A stretch of 64,000 nucleotides of DNA from Thereva unica (lineage: Eukaryota > Arthropoda > Insecta > Diptera > Therevidae), in NCBI GenBank assembly GCA_949987705.1, contig OX465282.1, positions 91,810,070-91,874,069 on the forward strand. The letters run 5' to 3'. Below the pieces are notes generated by a model. That model worked only from the letters and a program-made list of their open reading frames with translations, searched no databases and was not told the DNA's origin. The translations under genes and the position numbers were made by a program. Shown here one piece after another: positions 1 through 11,242 of the stretch; positions within the stretch are counted from its first letter, which is position 1; the number at the start of each line of letters is the position of its first letter.

Positions 1-1560
1 CCCGTCTGATAAGAACGGAATCTCATGGAAAACACAAGCGGTCAACTGAAGAAAGAAGCATTTCGTTTCTTATCTGTTGAATATTCTACAAAACAGATAT
101 CGACGCCAAAACAGAACACGAAAACCAAAAAGAAAAATAATCGTAAGAAAACACAAAAACCAGAAATGGAACTTAAATAATGCGTTATCTTCCTCCGGAC
201 ATACAACGAAAATAAAATAAACTTTATAAAAGGAACAAAAACTTTTTTCTGCCAAACTGAATCCCAGAAAAGCAACCAGTTTCGCTGCAGAGTTACACAG
301 CGCAGGTCCAAGAAGCCCTCGAGAGTCGCAACCTGTTTCACTTTCCCACCAGGTATAAAACAGGTCCATCTAGTTCGGCTAACCCTGGCAACACTGGGTC
401 TGTCTGCAATTTGTGGAACGTGTTCACTTGCGGCCAATGGAGCGTATCCAAGTTTTGTTTTGATTTCGTAATTTTCTTACTGTTTCGATTGCGACGAGGA
501 ACCTGGACCCACCTCTGTCCCCCCACCATGGCCCGAAAGCAGGCGCGGCTCGATTGGGGGCAGTTGCAGCGAGGTGAGGAGCCCCGAAAAGAATCTGAAG
601 CACGCGACGTGAACTCGGAAAGCATGCGGCCGAACGAAACCTGTTTTTCACCTTGGTGTGTAAACAAACCTAGGCGCAAAAGGTAACAGCAGAAATACGT
701 TGCTCATGCGCCCAGGCAGGCTATGGTGGTTTTGACCTAGCCGAAGACGATGAGGGGTCTTCAAACTATCGAATTTCCGTTCTGTTCACACAGCCCCGAT
801 CCATCAGGTCATCCACTTCCGCCGAATTCTGGGCGAGGGCCCAATGCCCGCGCTTGCTGGCATAAACACACATTATTCTATAAAGTGAACGGTCCACGTT
901 CGCCCCCTGCATGATTAGTTTAGCCACCCCTAAGTGGACGGTAATCCTTCTGTAAATTGGGATTTGCTGGTATATCAACGCCGGCGTGATTAGGATGATA
1001 TTGATTAGTGCGGCCGGAGCTGTGACCCGGCATAGGAATTTCGGAATTATCGCAGCACACGGCCCAACGGAGGTGGTGGCATCTATTGGCAAAATCAATT
1101 CGATACCTTTTCACAGCAATCAAAGGTCACGAAATCCAAGCAGGCAGGTTCTCGTAAGTCGTGTTATGGCAATGTAAATATGCTTATTAATTTTGTATGT
1201 GCTCATCATTATGTTGTAGGCTTGCGGTTTGATGGCTTAAGAGCTTTACCCCTGGAGGTGAGGATTGGGTTGCAGGCGGATTAATTGAGGGGGAATCATT
1301 GAAGCGGGTGTTTCTAGTTTGCGAATTGCTCTTCGACATTCCAGCGCTGATGCTCTTAAAGGTGCGGGCTTTTTGGACTTTGATTTAAAGATTTTTTTGT
1401 CACGAAATAAAACGTTAATCCAAATGTAAAATACTTAATACCTTCGTACTAAATCTGTGTTCAAGTGGTCACTGAAAATTTTCTCCTAATATTCTATTAT
1501 CCAAGGCAAAACTCTCAAAACAGCATGATACCTTGGTACGAAATGGTGCGAAATATAGAA
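1..1560. other. Unassigned sequence
   Basis: I see no convincing gene, RNA or terminal repeat here. Short ORFs occur on both strands but have no recognisable domain. One minus-strand ORF (766-1098) contains a short ankyrin-like phrase (ASKRGH), which is too little to call a gene. Confidence 0.4.
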
Positions 1561-1583
1561 AGGATCCGACATAACAAACAATA

Positions 1584-1881
1584 GATTCTTGCAGCATTTT
1601 TAGACATAGAAGGCGCATCTAACAACGTACTCAAGCGTGGAAATTTAAGTAGCTCTTATAGTCCTTAACGTAGAAACAACCCTTAGGTAATGGCCGTTTA
1701 CTGCTTGCAATTTGCCTACCGGCCAGAGAGATCTACAGAGAATGCCATTTACGTGCTAGTGAAAGATACCGAGAGGTTTCTTCAGTCCAATGAAATCTCG
1801 GTCTGCGATTTTGCAGATATCGAGGATGTGTTGAACAACTTTGACGAAATCCATGAAGCCGCAGCAAAAAAAGGGCATTGA
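1584..1881 (+). pseudogene. R1/Jockey-type LINE reverse transcriptase fragments
   Basis: Two short pieces of a non-LTR reverse transcriptase lie on the plus strand. At 1584-1640 the translation reads ILAAFLDIEGASNNV, matching the first catalytic Asp block (FxDIEGAFNNV) typical of R1- and Jockey-like LINEs. At 1690-1881 an open frame reads QFAYRPERSTENAIYVLVKD then CDFADIEDVLNN. This matches the preceding block (QxAYxxGxSTETAL) followed by a second, mutated version of the Asp block. The order and duplication suggest two partial copies or a rearranged one. No start, endonuclease or C-terminus is present, so it cannot be active. Clade assignment beyond R1/Jockey-like is inference. Confidence 0.6.
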
Positions 1882-1884
1882 ATC

Positions 1885-2115
1885 CCCTACTGCGATGGAT
1901 TCTTCATATCTTCTTATTCCCCTTTTATCCCTCATGGGACATAGGGTGGAAACTATTGCCCTCCAGCGAACTATGTTTTGTGCGACAGCTGTCAGCTCCG
2001 ACCAGAATCTTCCAGTTGTTGCAGGGTTCTCCTCCACTTTGTTCTAGGTCTTCCGACTCGACAGGATTCTTTAGGATTCCAGTCAAGGGCCTGTTTAGCT
2101 AAAGTCTTCCCAAAC
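1885..2115 (-). pseudogene. LINE reverse transcriptase C-terminal fragment (same family as 50.8-52.0 kb)
   Basis: The minus strand reads ENPATTGRFWSELTAVAQN and IVRWRAIVSTLCPMRD, near-identical in pattern to the end of the better copy at 50,777-52,003 (TTGRSWSELRAVAQNRVRW) and to the copy at 63,480. Only the last part of the ORF and the 3' end remain. The frame is broken upstream, so this is a 5'-truncated LINE insertion, a common fate of target-primed reverse transcription. The family resembles RTE/RTE-X elements; that name is inference. Confidence 0.7.
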
Positions 2116-2393
2116 ATCGGACATTTCTTGTACAGACCACATCGTTCTTTTTTTCAGTAAGGTATGAATCTCTACTCTTAACTGCTTCTATCTCTCAGAT
2201 TTGTATGCCAGACCACTTTAAAAGCCTCTGCATCTGCCGAAAGATTTGTTATTTATTTGGTCAACCAAGGTCACACCGCACAACGAGAACTTTCTTTTGC
2301 CATTGTGATACAATGGCAGAGAAGTTGTGGAGAGATCTTCTTTTCGAATAAGTAAGTGGTATCCAATAATTCATAGAGGGGTATAGTATACAG

Positions 2394-2450
2394 CAGCGGT
2401 ATCCAAACTGGGGGGCGCGACCCACAAGGGGGGCTTATAGCTCAAAAAAC
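2394..2450 (+). repeat. Solitary hAT-like terminal inverted repeat
   Basis: The sequence starting CAGCGGTATCCAAACTGG, followed by a GGGGCGCGACCC stretch, has the CAG start and G/C-rich layout of hAT transposon ends. I found no matching opposite end in the window, so this is a remnant. A mariner-like remnant follows, so it may be a coincidental or chimeric end. Confidence 0.35.
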
Positions 2451-2539
2451 ACACACCGAAAAAACGCGTCAAAATTGTGGCGTTTTACAATGAAAACAAG
2501 CATGAAGACTATGCGTGCTTATCGTAAAAAAAATAAGGG

Positions 2540-3000
2540 AGACATTCGGCGCCTTCAGACAACGCAATTCATTGTTTGATGAAGAATTTCTTTGAGTACG
2601 GGTCTGTAGTGACTCCCATTGGACCGCGCCCACGAGTCTTCAGTGGAATTGTTGAAGCGGTAATCGGGAATATTGTCGATAATCCAAATGTGTCGTATCA
2701 CCGTGCAATGTTAGTGGAACGACTTTAAGGAGGATTATGAAACAAAATCTTCATCTCTTCCCTTACAAATTGCAACTTACTCAATGATTGTTGCCAATGA
2801 ACAAGCCGTATAGCTTGCAATATGGAAATGCCGTCGCAAGAACGATCGATACGTCTCAAGACGAACGAAGCTCATTTTACACTCTCTGGCGGAGTCAATA
2901 AACAAAACTGTCGAATTAGGGGAACAGAGAACCCACATCTAGTTCAAGACATGAAACACCATTGCATCATGAGAAATTTACTGTTTGGGCCGAAGCGGAG
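2540..3000 (+). pseudogene. Mariner/IS630-like transposase remnant (HTH + DDE_3 type)
   Basis: A decayed transposase lies on the plus strand in several frames. The frame near 2547-2725 reads FFEYGSVVTPIGPRPRVFSG and then NIVDNPNVSYHRAML, matching the linker after the helix-turn-helix (FxETGSVxxxxxxGRPR). A later frame reads PYKLQLTQ, and 2822 onward reads NEAHFTLSGGVNKQNCRIRG followed by TENPH. These are the first catalytic block (normally SDEAHFxLSGxVNKQNxRxW) of a transposase family abundant in insect genomes. The catalytic Asp of that block reads Asn here. With the frameshifts and missing C-terminus this makes it a dead copy. No terminal inverted repeats were identified. Confidence 0.65.
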
Positions 3001-4101
3001 TTATTCAATGCTCAAATACCGAAGGTCTAAATGGCGCACCCCACCTAGCATGAAAATGTACATATTTTATGGGCGGAGGACAAGGATTTTTTATGTATCA
3101 AGGGGGCCGCAGTATCATAAAGTTTGGAAACCACTGGTATAGAGTGACCAAGCCTGATATTCTTTCCACGAGACCGAGACTTTCAACTATGCCCTACAGC
3201 TTGGCATTTATCGTCAGTCCGGGCTTGAAGATTTGCAGATCAGATGTTCGAACTTCTATTCAGTCTAACATTTTAGTTGAGGTCGGGAAGATTTTTACAG
3301 TTAAATTAAAAACCTGCTACGCAAAACTGTTGTCTTTGCCTGTATGTCTGTGCCGTATGATGAAGTGACCTGCAGTCCACGGCTGGTCAGGCGGTTGCCT
3401 CAAGTCCGACTGAGTAATGTGTGACTTTAACCGGGCCGAGCCTGTCGATCTGGAGTAGCAGGCTACGGCCTCCGGCCTTTGAAATTTTTGGTCTTTCGAC
3501 TTTTTGTTTGGCGCAGTCACCATTGAGACGCAAACTAAAAAGGAGGAGGCAAGTCTACCAAAACTGTCTCAGTAAGAGAACTAGTCCGCATTTCTTGCTC
3601 TTTCGGGATTTCTGCTATCGTGAAGATCTTTTGTACCGCTTTCGTTTAGAAAACGGCGCAACGTCTCTGGAGGACGCAGAAACTGACTACCATCTTTCCA
3701 ATATGTGCAGAAACCCTGGGCTGTGATGCAGAAAGCCTGGAATGATCTGACTGTCGTTCTATCTTTGGTCCGACGAGGAGCAGCTTGCAAAGGTAGAGTT
3801 CTTTCCCTGGTCGTTATTCTCCCGGCAGCGGCAAACAATTTCTTCTTTTCCGGTGGTACAATCATGACGGCAACTTTAGAAAGCAAATCTTCAAAACTTC
3901 TTTGTCAGTTTCCTGATGAGAACGAGGTATTCCCAATCCTCAACAATAAAGCTGCCACTGATAGCCTCACACTTTACTTCGTTATTATAATTATAATTTT
4001 ACATAGAAGTCCCCTGAGGAAGAGAAATATCCTTATTATCAAGATGAAGAAAATAAAGCTTATAAAAAGGACGTGCGTGGGCGCGCCTGGTGCTCAAGAG
4101 A
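3001..4101. other. Unassigned sequence
   Basis: No recognisable domains or terminal repeats. ORFs of about 100 residues on both strands (for example 3421-3726 plus and 3581-3886 minus) overlap in antisense and show no family motif. Confidence 0.4.
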
Positions 4102-4833
4102 TTTTTTTTATGTGAAAGACTAGAGGCTCAGGAAAGGCCATTTGTACTGTCGACATTCTAGGTTTTTTCGTATAGTGTGCAATGTCTAACAGCAACTTTA
4201 GTCGGAAGATAGTGAAGAGAGAGGAGAAAGTAAAAGAAGGAACTGCCACAACCAAGCCGCGGTATTTTTTTTATTCCACTTACTCCCAACCGTAGTAGTA
4301 GTCTCTCGCAGTCAGTATTTCCGAGCTCCTACAACATCCAAGAGTTCAAACGCAGGGTTCATCACCACCTTCTTCAATACCCCCCCGTTCCTTTTAACCC
4401 TTAACCTATACCCCCCTCCCCTCCCCGTACTAAGCTTACTGCTAGACATTGCACCATGACGTGACAAATGACATGACGGACTGGTAGTACAAAGGGTGAC
4501 TCCTGAGCTTAGCACTGTCACATAAAAAAAAAAAAAAAAAACCATTACTATCGCGATTCTGACATCGAGAAACAACTCGCTGGAGTGTTATGCCTCCTGA
4601 AACGAGTTTGAATCTAATCTACCAACCGATAACATGCGCTTGGTGGAGCGGAGAAGGGCTAGGGATAGCTATGACTGAAGGAATCAGTAATGTAAAGGGG
4701 GAAGAAGAAAGTTGGAAAGTTATGCAGGTGAGGAAAGTGGGAAAGACGAAAGACCGTGGTGGTGCCGGGATTCAATCCCGGGACTTCTGGAATGGTAGCC
4801 AGACGCCTTACTCCCTAGGCTACCGAGGCCCCC
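4102..4833 (-). mobile_element. tRNA-derived SINE, split by a LINE 3' end
   Basis: Read on the minus strand, this begins at 4833 with GGGGGCCTCGGTAGCCTAGG, a tRNA-like A box (TAGCCTAGGGAG). A B box-like palindrome GGGATTGAATCCC follows (4765-4782), as in a polymerase III promoter. The body matches the SINE at 57,866-58,295. It ends at 4102 in CACATAAAAAAAA. The middle is interrupted by a plus-strand LINE tail at about 4310-4541, because the SINE text on either side of that insert is continuous with the uninterrupted copy. There is no coding capacity; mobilisation would need a LINE reverse transcriptase acting in trans. Confidence 0.75.
4310..4541 (+). mobile_element. CR1/Jockey-like LINE 3' end inserted in a SINE
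   Basis: The plus strand encodes YNIQEFKRRVHHHLL, the last residues of the LINE family seen in fuller form at 52,030-53,957 (YNISEFKRKVHRHLL). A 3' UTR follows with ACATTGCACCATGACG, TCCTGAGC and CACATA, and an 18-base A tract ends at 4541. This is a 5'-truncated copy of about 230 bp. Its poly(A) abuts SINE sequence directly. Confidence 0.75.
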
Positions 4834-7800
4834 TTACTTACGACACGACGAAATTTACATTTTGGAATGGTTGGCTATGCAGGGTGAGTTTTGAATATTC
4901 ATCTTCTACATTCGTCCTTCTCATTTCTTCTCTTTTAAACTATCCAGCGTCCATTTGGAGTCAACATCGTCAACACGTAAAAGTCGTAGCACGAGATTGT
5001 TAGTGGAAAGTGATAGGCATTATATCCGATGATCCGCCATCAGGCTGCCTTCCCCTTCTATTTGAGGCGCCTTGTTCAGACTCAACTTAACCCATTCAAA
5101 TACGTCTCAATTACTTTAAAACTATCATTATTTTACCCGTTTATCTGAAAAGCCTCAGGCGATTATCTGCTAATGGTGCAGCTGAAGGCCAAATAGAAGG
5201 CTTGGAATAACTCAATCCTCTCAAGCAATTACTACCAAACGAAAACAGCCGCAGGAAACTAATTTCCTTCTACTTAATGCCATACAAAGAAACATCCATC
5301 CACATCCTCCTGCCAAGACGAGATTCATTAGAACTTTCGTCTATAAAACTCTCCTCTAACGAGCGAAATTCTTGAGCGAATCAATCGCGACGGGAAATAT
5401 AATGGCCAACTTGCACTGGAGCATATCCAGTGTAATTCATAACGATTTCCGCCTACATAAACTTTGGCGCTTCCACTACTCACATGTAGTTGTGTGAGTG
5501 GTCCATTGTGCCATCCACGGCCTCGCATTGGAGCGCTCTATGTGCACCTCATGTGTGCACCCTTAACGAGGAGAAATGGCAAATTTACGGCAGGCTGCAC
5601 GGAAAACCCGGAATGAGACTAAATTGAAATCATTTATCACACTCGGAGCGATGGAATTTGGCGCGGGGACTTTTACACGGACGCCATCGGAGGGGTTGAT
5701 CTCTGTGAGTGCTGCGTGTAAAGTCATATGGTGAAAAGTTTTCGCACAGAGCAACTTTGCGTGTGTTCAATGGGGAATATTACACTACAGGAAGAAGACG
5801 CCAGCCCGAGATGATTTCTCATTTATCTCCGACTACACTGGATCCAGTCAATCCACCCTGACGCCGGGTGCTATTAACGTTCTTCTTCGCTTTTTTGTAC
5901 GTTGAAGTTATTATCTGCTCGTCACGACATGACTGTCTTCAGACGTGATGAATGCGAGAAAGTTTCGGTGAAAATAGAAGACTCAGTCAGGATCTTATAG
6001 AATGACGACGACGACAACGACATGCACCATTTCTGTCTATGCTGGGAGTAAGCTCTACGCACACAACGGAGTCTCCATAGTTTTCGGGGTTTTTGCTGTT
6101 CGAGGGATTAAGTGCTGTTCGAGACTAAACGAAGAAAAAGAAGTTTGTCATAGTAAAGTAAATTCTACAGCGGTGACGACGTTGACCAGCAAATTTAATC
6201 TTAGGGTTTTTCTCATATGAGGGAGCGATGGATGATGTGCATGAAGTTGATATCATTTTCTAGCTGATGTGTCATTTCACAAATAATCTTAAACACAAGG
6301 TCTTTAAGACAATATCGTATGGGAGGGATGCGAGTAATTAAAACTGGTTTGTTTTATACTGTGTGTTCATACAATAACAGAGTTTGGAAAATAACAAATT
6401 CAACCCAACCCACTTCCAATGTGTTAAGAAAATTATACATTAAGGAAGCTTTAAGAAGAATCCACAATAATAAAAGGAAAGAAAGCGCTACGTCCTAAAC
6501 CCCACTAACAAAATACTCGTAAAAGAGTAAGTTGCGTGACAGACAAGTATCAGGTTAAGGTCACGCCAATATTGAAGCTAATCAATTATCTCCCGCACCA
6601 CAATACGAATCTTACGATATTGGTCATAAACTACCAGGAAAATTATTGCGCCTTCAAGAAACTGTCCAGGAATGCTGCTGCGGGAAATTTAAGTCACGCA
6701 TGTCTGTGGTATTAAGGTGATAGAAGTTGACTATCTCTGTATTTTTGTAAAATAAACTTGAATCCTTCCGAAACTACATACAATTTGTTTTAGTTGGAAG
6801 TGCTAAGGTCTGTCGATGCTTTCACTATAAATAGATAAAAATACTCATGTACCGGTATGACACACAGACTAATGTATCGGGTATGAAAATGTACACATAA
6901 GATCCATTTCAAGGCAAAGTATTTGCAACTAACGACAAACCACATGTTCGTGTGTAATCAATACACTCTCATACAAAGAGTAGCAATTTACCATCGTGTG
7001 AGGGGCAAAAGTACTGCCTCGTGTACGTCCGGCTCAACTCTAGTAGGAAGGTCGATATTTATTGGCCATGTTCATTCTCAAAATTCTTTAAACGAGACTG
7101 TTTTATGTGGAAGATTGGAGGCTTAAGAGAAAAGAGTTATTAATTCTACTAACTGGTTTTCGTAGGCGATTATATAGAAGTCAGCTGGAGTTTCTAGCTA
7201 ATTTCTTCCCCGCTTATAAAGAAGCAATGTTTGCTAGCCATGGAAACGTGAAGCTCAACGCCTTCACTTCAGGGGGATACAAATGTAAATTTCTAGATTG
7301 TCAGCTGGACAACTTGCCACATAGACTACTGAAATTAAATATTAAAACTCATGAACAGCCTTCAACTCCTTCAGCTAATATTTTCGTCGAAACGCCTTCG
7401 TCGAAGCGGTAAGTTAAGCTTTGGGGGCACAAAAACTGCCACAGGGCCATATCAGACAAGTGTGATTCTTGTTCGATATGTTTATGTCCAAAAATTCGTC
7501 AAGATCGATGAAAAGGGTATGCACGGATACCTTAGGAGCTCGGCAAATCATATTTTCATTGATCGATCTATTTTCGATGCTATTTTTGGTGCTTTTCTGA
7601 AATAAGCCATGCGGCCATTGACGTAACTAATGGTTGGCCAGGGTGGGCCTAGACCACCCCAGAATGGCTATTGAGCGTCTGGATATTTAAAACTCGCCAC
7701 ACGCTCTATGGAAAACATGAAAAAGTATTGCCCATGAAGGTGAAGAGAGATCTCACTCCCAACTTATACAAGCTATTGTAAGGTACTATAGGCCTTCCGG

Positions 7801-7989
7801 TGAGCTCAGGTAGGGCAAAAAGAGTTTGTCTGCTATGAGGTGCATAAATACTTAGCTTAGGAACACAATGATCCAGGACAGATTTTCAATATTGATAACC
7901 AGCTAATTAAGCGAAAAGTGCCAGTTTATTTTTTTTTGTCACAAAATGGGATTTCCTGTGATTTTCTAACCACGTTTCAGTGAATTCCG
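4834..7989. other. Unassigned sequence
   Basis: About 3.1 kb with no recognisable gene, terminal repeat or tandem repeat. The longest ORFs (4590-5003, 7107-7412) show no domain. It is probably unique intronic or intergenic DNA, or very old transposon sequence. Confidence 0.4.
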
Positions 7990-9490
7990 GAGAGAGAAAG
8001 AAATAAAAAGTCTAGAAATAGCAAGTCATTCTTCTTCATACAAAATTTTCACCCCGTTAGTTGTGTGCGTGCATATACATATGAACATCACTGCTGAGCA
8101 CAACTCAATGCATACATTGTGAACTCGGCGAGACAAAGCCAGAATCTCTCTCTTCGATAAAGTATGCAGAACAGAAAGTATGCAGAATCAGCTGTTCTTT
8201 TTCATAAATCGAGCAAATATGCCCAATACATATAGAATCTTTAAATCCCCAGCGGGAAATTAATCAAGCGCTGCAAGAATGCAGAGCTTCCAATTAATAT
8301 GTTATGGAAGCTCTCTGGAAGCACGCACTCTATACTCCCATATGTTGTCTTTGTTTCTTAAGTTTTACCTTATTCCTCTTATTTGGGAAATTTGTGGTTT
8401 TTGTAAAAACAGTTGTGAAATAAAAACAGGAGGGAAGTAGAAGGTATAAGTCGGTCGGCACCACTGGATCAACTCTCCGTGGCCGGTAAATGTAGTATTT
8501 GGTCGGTGCCACTGGATCAATTCTCCGTGGCTTGTCTGTTTTGTCTGTCTGTAGACCATACGATCAACTCTCGTATGGCCCTGTCCAGTCCAGTTATCAG
8601 GCAGATGAATCACCTCTTCCACTGTCTGATCACGACTGACTTTCGCAGACAAGCACCGGCCTTTTATATTGGTGCATTGCTGCGCTGCGCTGTTCTGTTT
8701 TGGTAATGTCAGCAGTTTATTCAGCAGTTGTGTCTGTTTTTGTTAACTGCGGTGTTGCCGTTACGTTTATTTACAGCGGCTTGTTTCGTTACAATGCAAA
8801 AGCTTCTGCGTTTCGCTCTGATGACATGTTTTTAACACAGACATGAAAGGAAATGTGTTATTATAAGGAAGTGGATTGACGTTCATTTTCAGCGCTTCAG
8901 GATCTGGTCAGAAGCGCTTCAATCGCTGGGTCCGCCCGCCCAGCCAAAGTCTAGTAATAGCAAGTCTTTCATCTTCATACAAAAATTTCCGACCGTTGAT
9001 TGTGTGCGTGCATATATGAACATCACTGCTGAGCAAAACTCAACGCATACTTCGTGAACTCGGCCAGACAAAGCCAGATTCTCTCTTTACGATAAAGTAT
9101 GCAGAGCAGAAAAGGAAAGAAAATTGAATCAGATGTTTTCTTTCATAAATCAAAACAAACGAGCAAATATGATATGCACCAATACATCCCCATATAAACT
9201 CATAAAATTTTCCGACTTATGGTTGTATTCCAGCGCGTATAAAAATGTTGCATTCTCTCTCTGATAGCCTGACATCGTCATTTGAAAAACTTGTGCATGC
9301 AGCTGTTCGCCTTTCACTCATTAACCATATGAAGATGAAAGACTTGTTAATTTCTAGACTTTGCGCCCGGCCTGCTGGGCGCTGGGTCTTCATCCTGATA
9401 GTTGTGTGCGAGCATGTATAAAAATGTTGCATTCCCTCTCTGGCAGCTTGGCATCGTCATTTGAAGAGTTTGTACATAGCACGTTGAAAT
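7990..9490. repeat. Cluster of related repeat modules with hairpins
   Basis: 8009-8240 and 8946-9187 are diverged direct repeats sharing AAGTCTAG, CATCACTGCTGAGCA, ACTCGGC and GACAAAGCCAGA. A shorter pair at about 9221-9300 and 9400-9480 shares TATAAAAATGTTGCATTC and the TGACATCGTCATTTGAA core. The AAAGTCTAG junction is preceded by a G/C-rich hairpin at 8928-8947 and, on the minus strand, at about 9365-9388. A further short tandem pair at about 8456-8530 repeats CACTGGATCAA and CTCCGTGGC. A hairpin before CTAG resembles a Helitron 3' end, but the sequence after CTAG is also conserved between copies, so I do not assign a class. Confidence 0.55.
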
Positions 9491-9935
9491 CGATCAAAAT
9501 GAAAATGAAGATGATGTTGACAGTTTTTTTTCGGTGTTTTGCATTCGGAATTCTTGCCAGAAGGTGAGACAGTAAATAAAAAATATTATCTGAGCATTAT
9601 ACTTCGTTTGAGAGAGCAAAATCCTCGAAAAATACCAGTTTTGTGGGTAGATGGATTTTGCACCACTATAACGCACCACCTCATGAGACTATTATTGTGA
9701 ACAAATTGCTGGCCAAAAACTCTACAGATCTTATCGAACAGGCCAGTTCCGGCCGATTTTTTTCTTTTTCCAAAACTCAAATTATCACTTCGAGAGACTC
9801 GTTTTCAGCCGATAGAGAATTCGCGGCGAGTACTGAAGTCCATTCCAAAAAATGCGTTTTAAAAATGTTTTGATGATTGGGGCTATTCATTGCCGTAAAT
9901 CTATTATTTCGAGAGGGGCCTACTTTGATACAATA

Positions 9936-10153
9936 AACTTTGACCCGATGTCAGAGTCGCGATAGTAATGGTTGGGAGTTGGTGGAAACAAAAATATCAC
10001 AGCTTGGTTGTGGCAGTTCCTTCCTTTACTTCTCCCTCTCTTCACTATCTTCCGACTAAAGCTGCTGTTCAACATTGCACTCTATCGAAAAAAATGGGAT
10101 GTCCACAGTATAAAGGGCCTTTCCTGAACCTCTAGTCTTTCACATAAAAAAAA
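9936..10153 (+). mobile_element. SINE 3' part (5'-truncated copy)
   Basis: This matches the 3' half of the SINE at 57,866-58,295. Shared blocks are CGCGATAGTAATGGTTGGGA, GTGGCAGTTCCTTCC, CAGTATAAAGGG, CCTCTAGTCTTTCACATA and a terminal A tract. The tRNA-like head is absent. It ends about 40 bp before the Harbinger element at 10,197. Confidence 0.7.
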
Positions 10154-10309
10154 TCATAGTATCATTCATCCCTTCAACACGACTGTTTACACCTTAGTCA
10201 GGCCGTATACCAAAGCTTCACAAGCCTATTAGAGACATACGACGGTAGCAAGTCGCTTTGCTACACTTGTAGCTTTGCTGCATAAGCCGTAGATACAAGC
10301 TGCATATAT

Positions 10310-11242
10310 ATGAAAAAATGTAAAAAGAGCAAAATGAGTTCTAGCGAAGAGAACATACCTGTAGCTTGGTATTTAATAAGGAAAAAAAGTAATAAAATAA
10401 GAACTTACAGCAGACATCCATATTTTAAAAACAATGGCCGTGTTCATAAATGCAAGGTTTGTTTGCTTGCGTGCAGGCAACCTTGCAATCGCTTGCTTGT
10501 CAGATTAGTCATTTGCGAATTATTCATGGTTGCTTAAATGAACGTATTTCACTATTTTTAAAGAGCTACTGTTATGGCTGACAAATCAAAAAATCAGCGT
10601 ACTCCAGCTCGCTCATCATGTCCCACTTTAATTTATTTGACAGTCCGTTCTTCTTCTTCTCGAATCCAAACTAGCAAGTACTTAGAAATATATGCATGGG
10701 TTGCGATCATTTGTAAATGTACTTGCATTTCAGAACGCTTTTCATTTTTTAATTGCAATACTGAACGATATGTTACATGCAAAATTTGCGCAAATTGCAT
10801 TTATGAACACGGCCAATGCTCATCAGATGAGCAAGATGAGCAAAAGTTCCAAAAATATTATCGAATGAATAAAAAAAATTGCGACAAATTACTTCAATTG
10901 GTTGAAGCTAATTTAAGGGAAAAAGATACAAATTACAAAGTTGCAATAAAACCAAATGAGAAACTTCTGATAACGTTAAGGTATGTAGATACTGTAACAA
11001 ATATAGTAAAAGCAAGTTGTGTATTACACAATTTTATTCGCATGAAAGAAGGTGTCCTGGACCAAGTTAAATTTGCTACAAAAAATGAGGTACCAGTATT
11101 AATTAAATTGCCCAGAAGACATTACAAACCCAGAACCCCCGCTATGAAAAACAGATTATTTAACAGAATATTTTATGACCAGTGCCGGATCCATTCTTCT
11201 TCAATGGAAATATGTTGCATATATATGCATTTATTGTTTTAA
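10310..11242 (+). pseudogene. Harbinger (HARBI1-like) transposase remnant
   Basis: The frame opens at 10,310 and reads YSRHPYFKN just before the nested MITE. It resumes after the MITE with QKFQKYYRMNKKNCDKLL, then NEKLLITLRY. This is the N-terminal region that precedes the catalytic domain in Harbinger transposases (FxxYYRMxxxxFDxLL ... EKLxxTLRY). It then jumps directly to VTNIVKASCVLHNFIRM, the C-terminal block (VxNxVxACCVLHNFLR). The segment between, which carries the DDE catalytic triad, is missing. An ORF calling Met at 10,574 starts inside the MITE and is not the natural start. The protein cannot catalyse transposition but could retain the DNA-binding or dimerisation part. Confidence 0.8.
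10436..10814. mobile_element. Nested 379-bp MITE
   Basis: Inverted ends GGCCGTGTTCATAAATGCAA (left) and its reverse complement (right) are flanked by AAT at 10,433-10,435 and 10,815-10,817. The element sits inside the Harbinger transposase frame. The 3-bp duplication fits PIF/Harbinger-type mobilisation, although AAT is not the classical TWA. Confidence 0.75.

Noticed and set aside
766..1098. Minus-strand ORF with an ankyrin-like ASKRGH phrase and GANVD
   Set aside because: Only one short partial match and no repeat periodicity. A possible acceptor precedes it, but this is not enough to call a gene.
4765..4833. tRNA gene
   Set aside because: A and B box-like sequences are present but no cloverleaf is closed. 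The unit is repeated with a common body and tail, so it is a SINE head.
8928..8952. Helitron 3' terminus (hairpin then CTAG)
   Set aside because: The sequence following CTAG is conserved between copies, which should not happen at a true end.
10574..11242. 222-residue ORF taken as one gene from Met 10,574
   Set aside because: Its first part is read out of the nested MITE. Only the sequence after 10,815 is transposase, and the true frame begins before the MITE.
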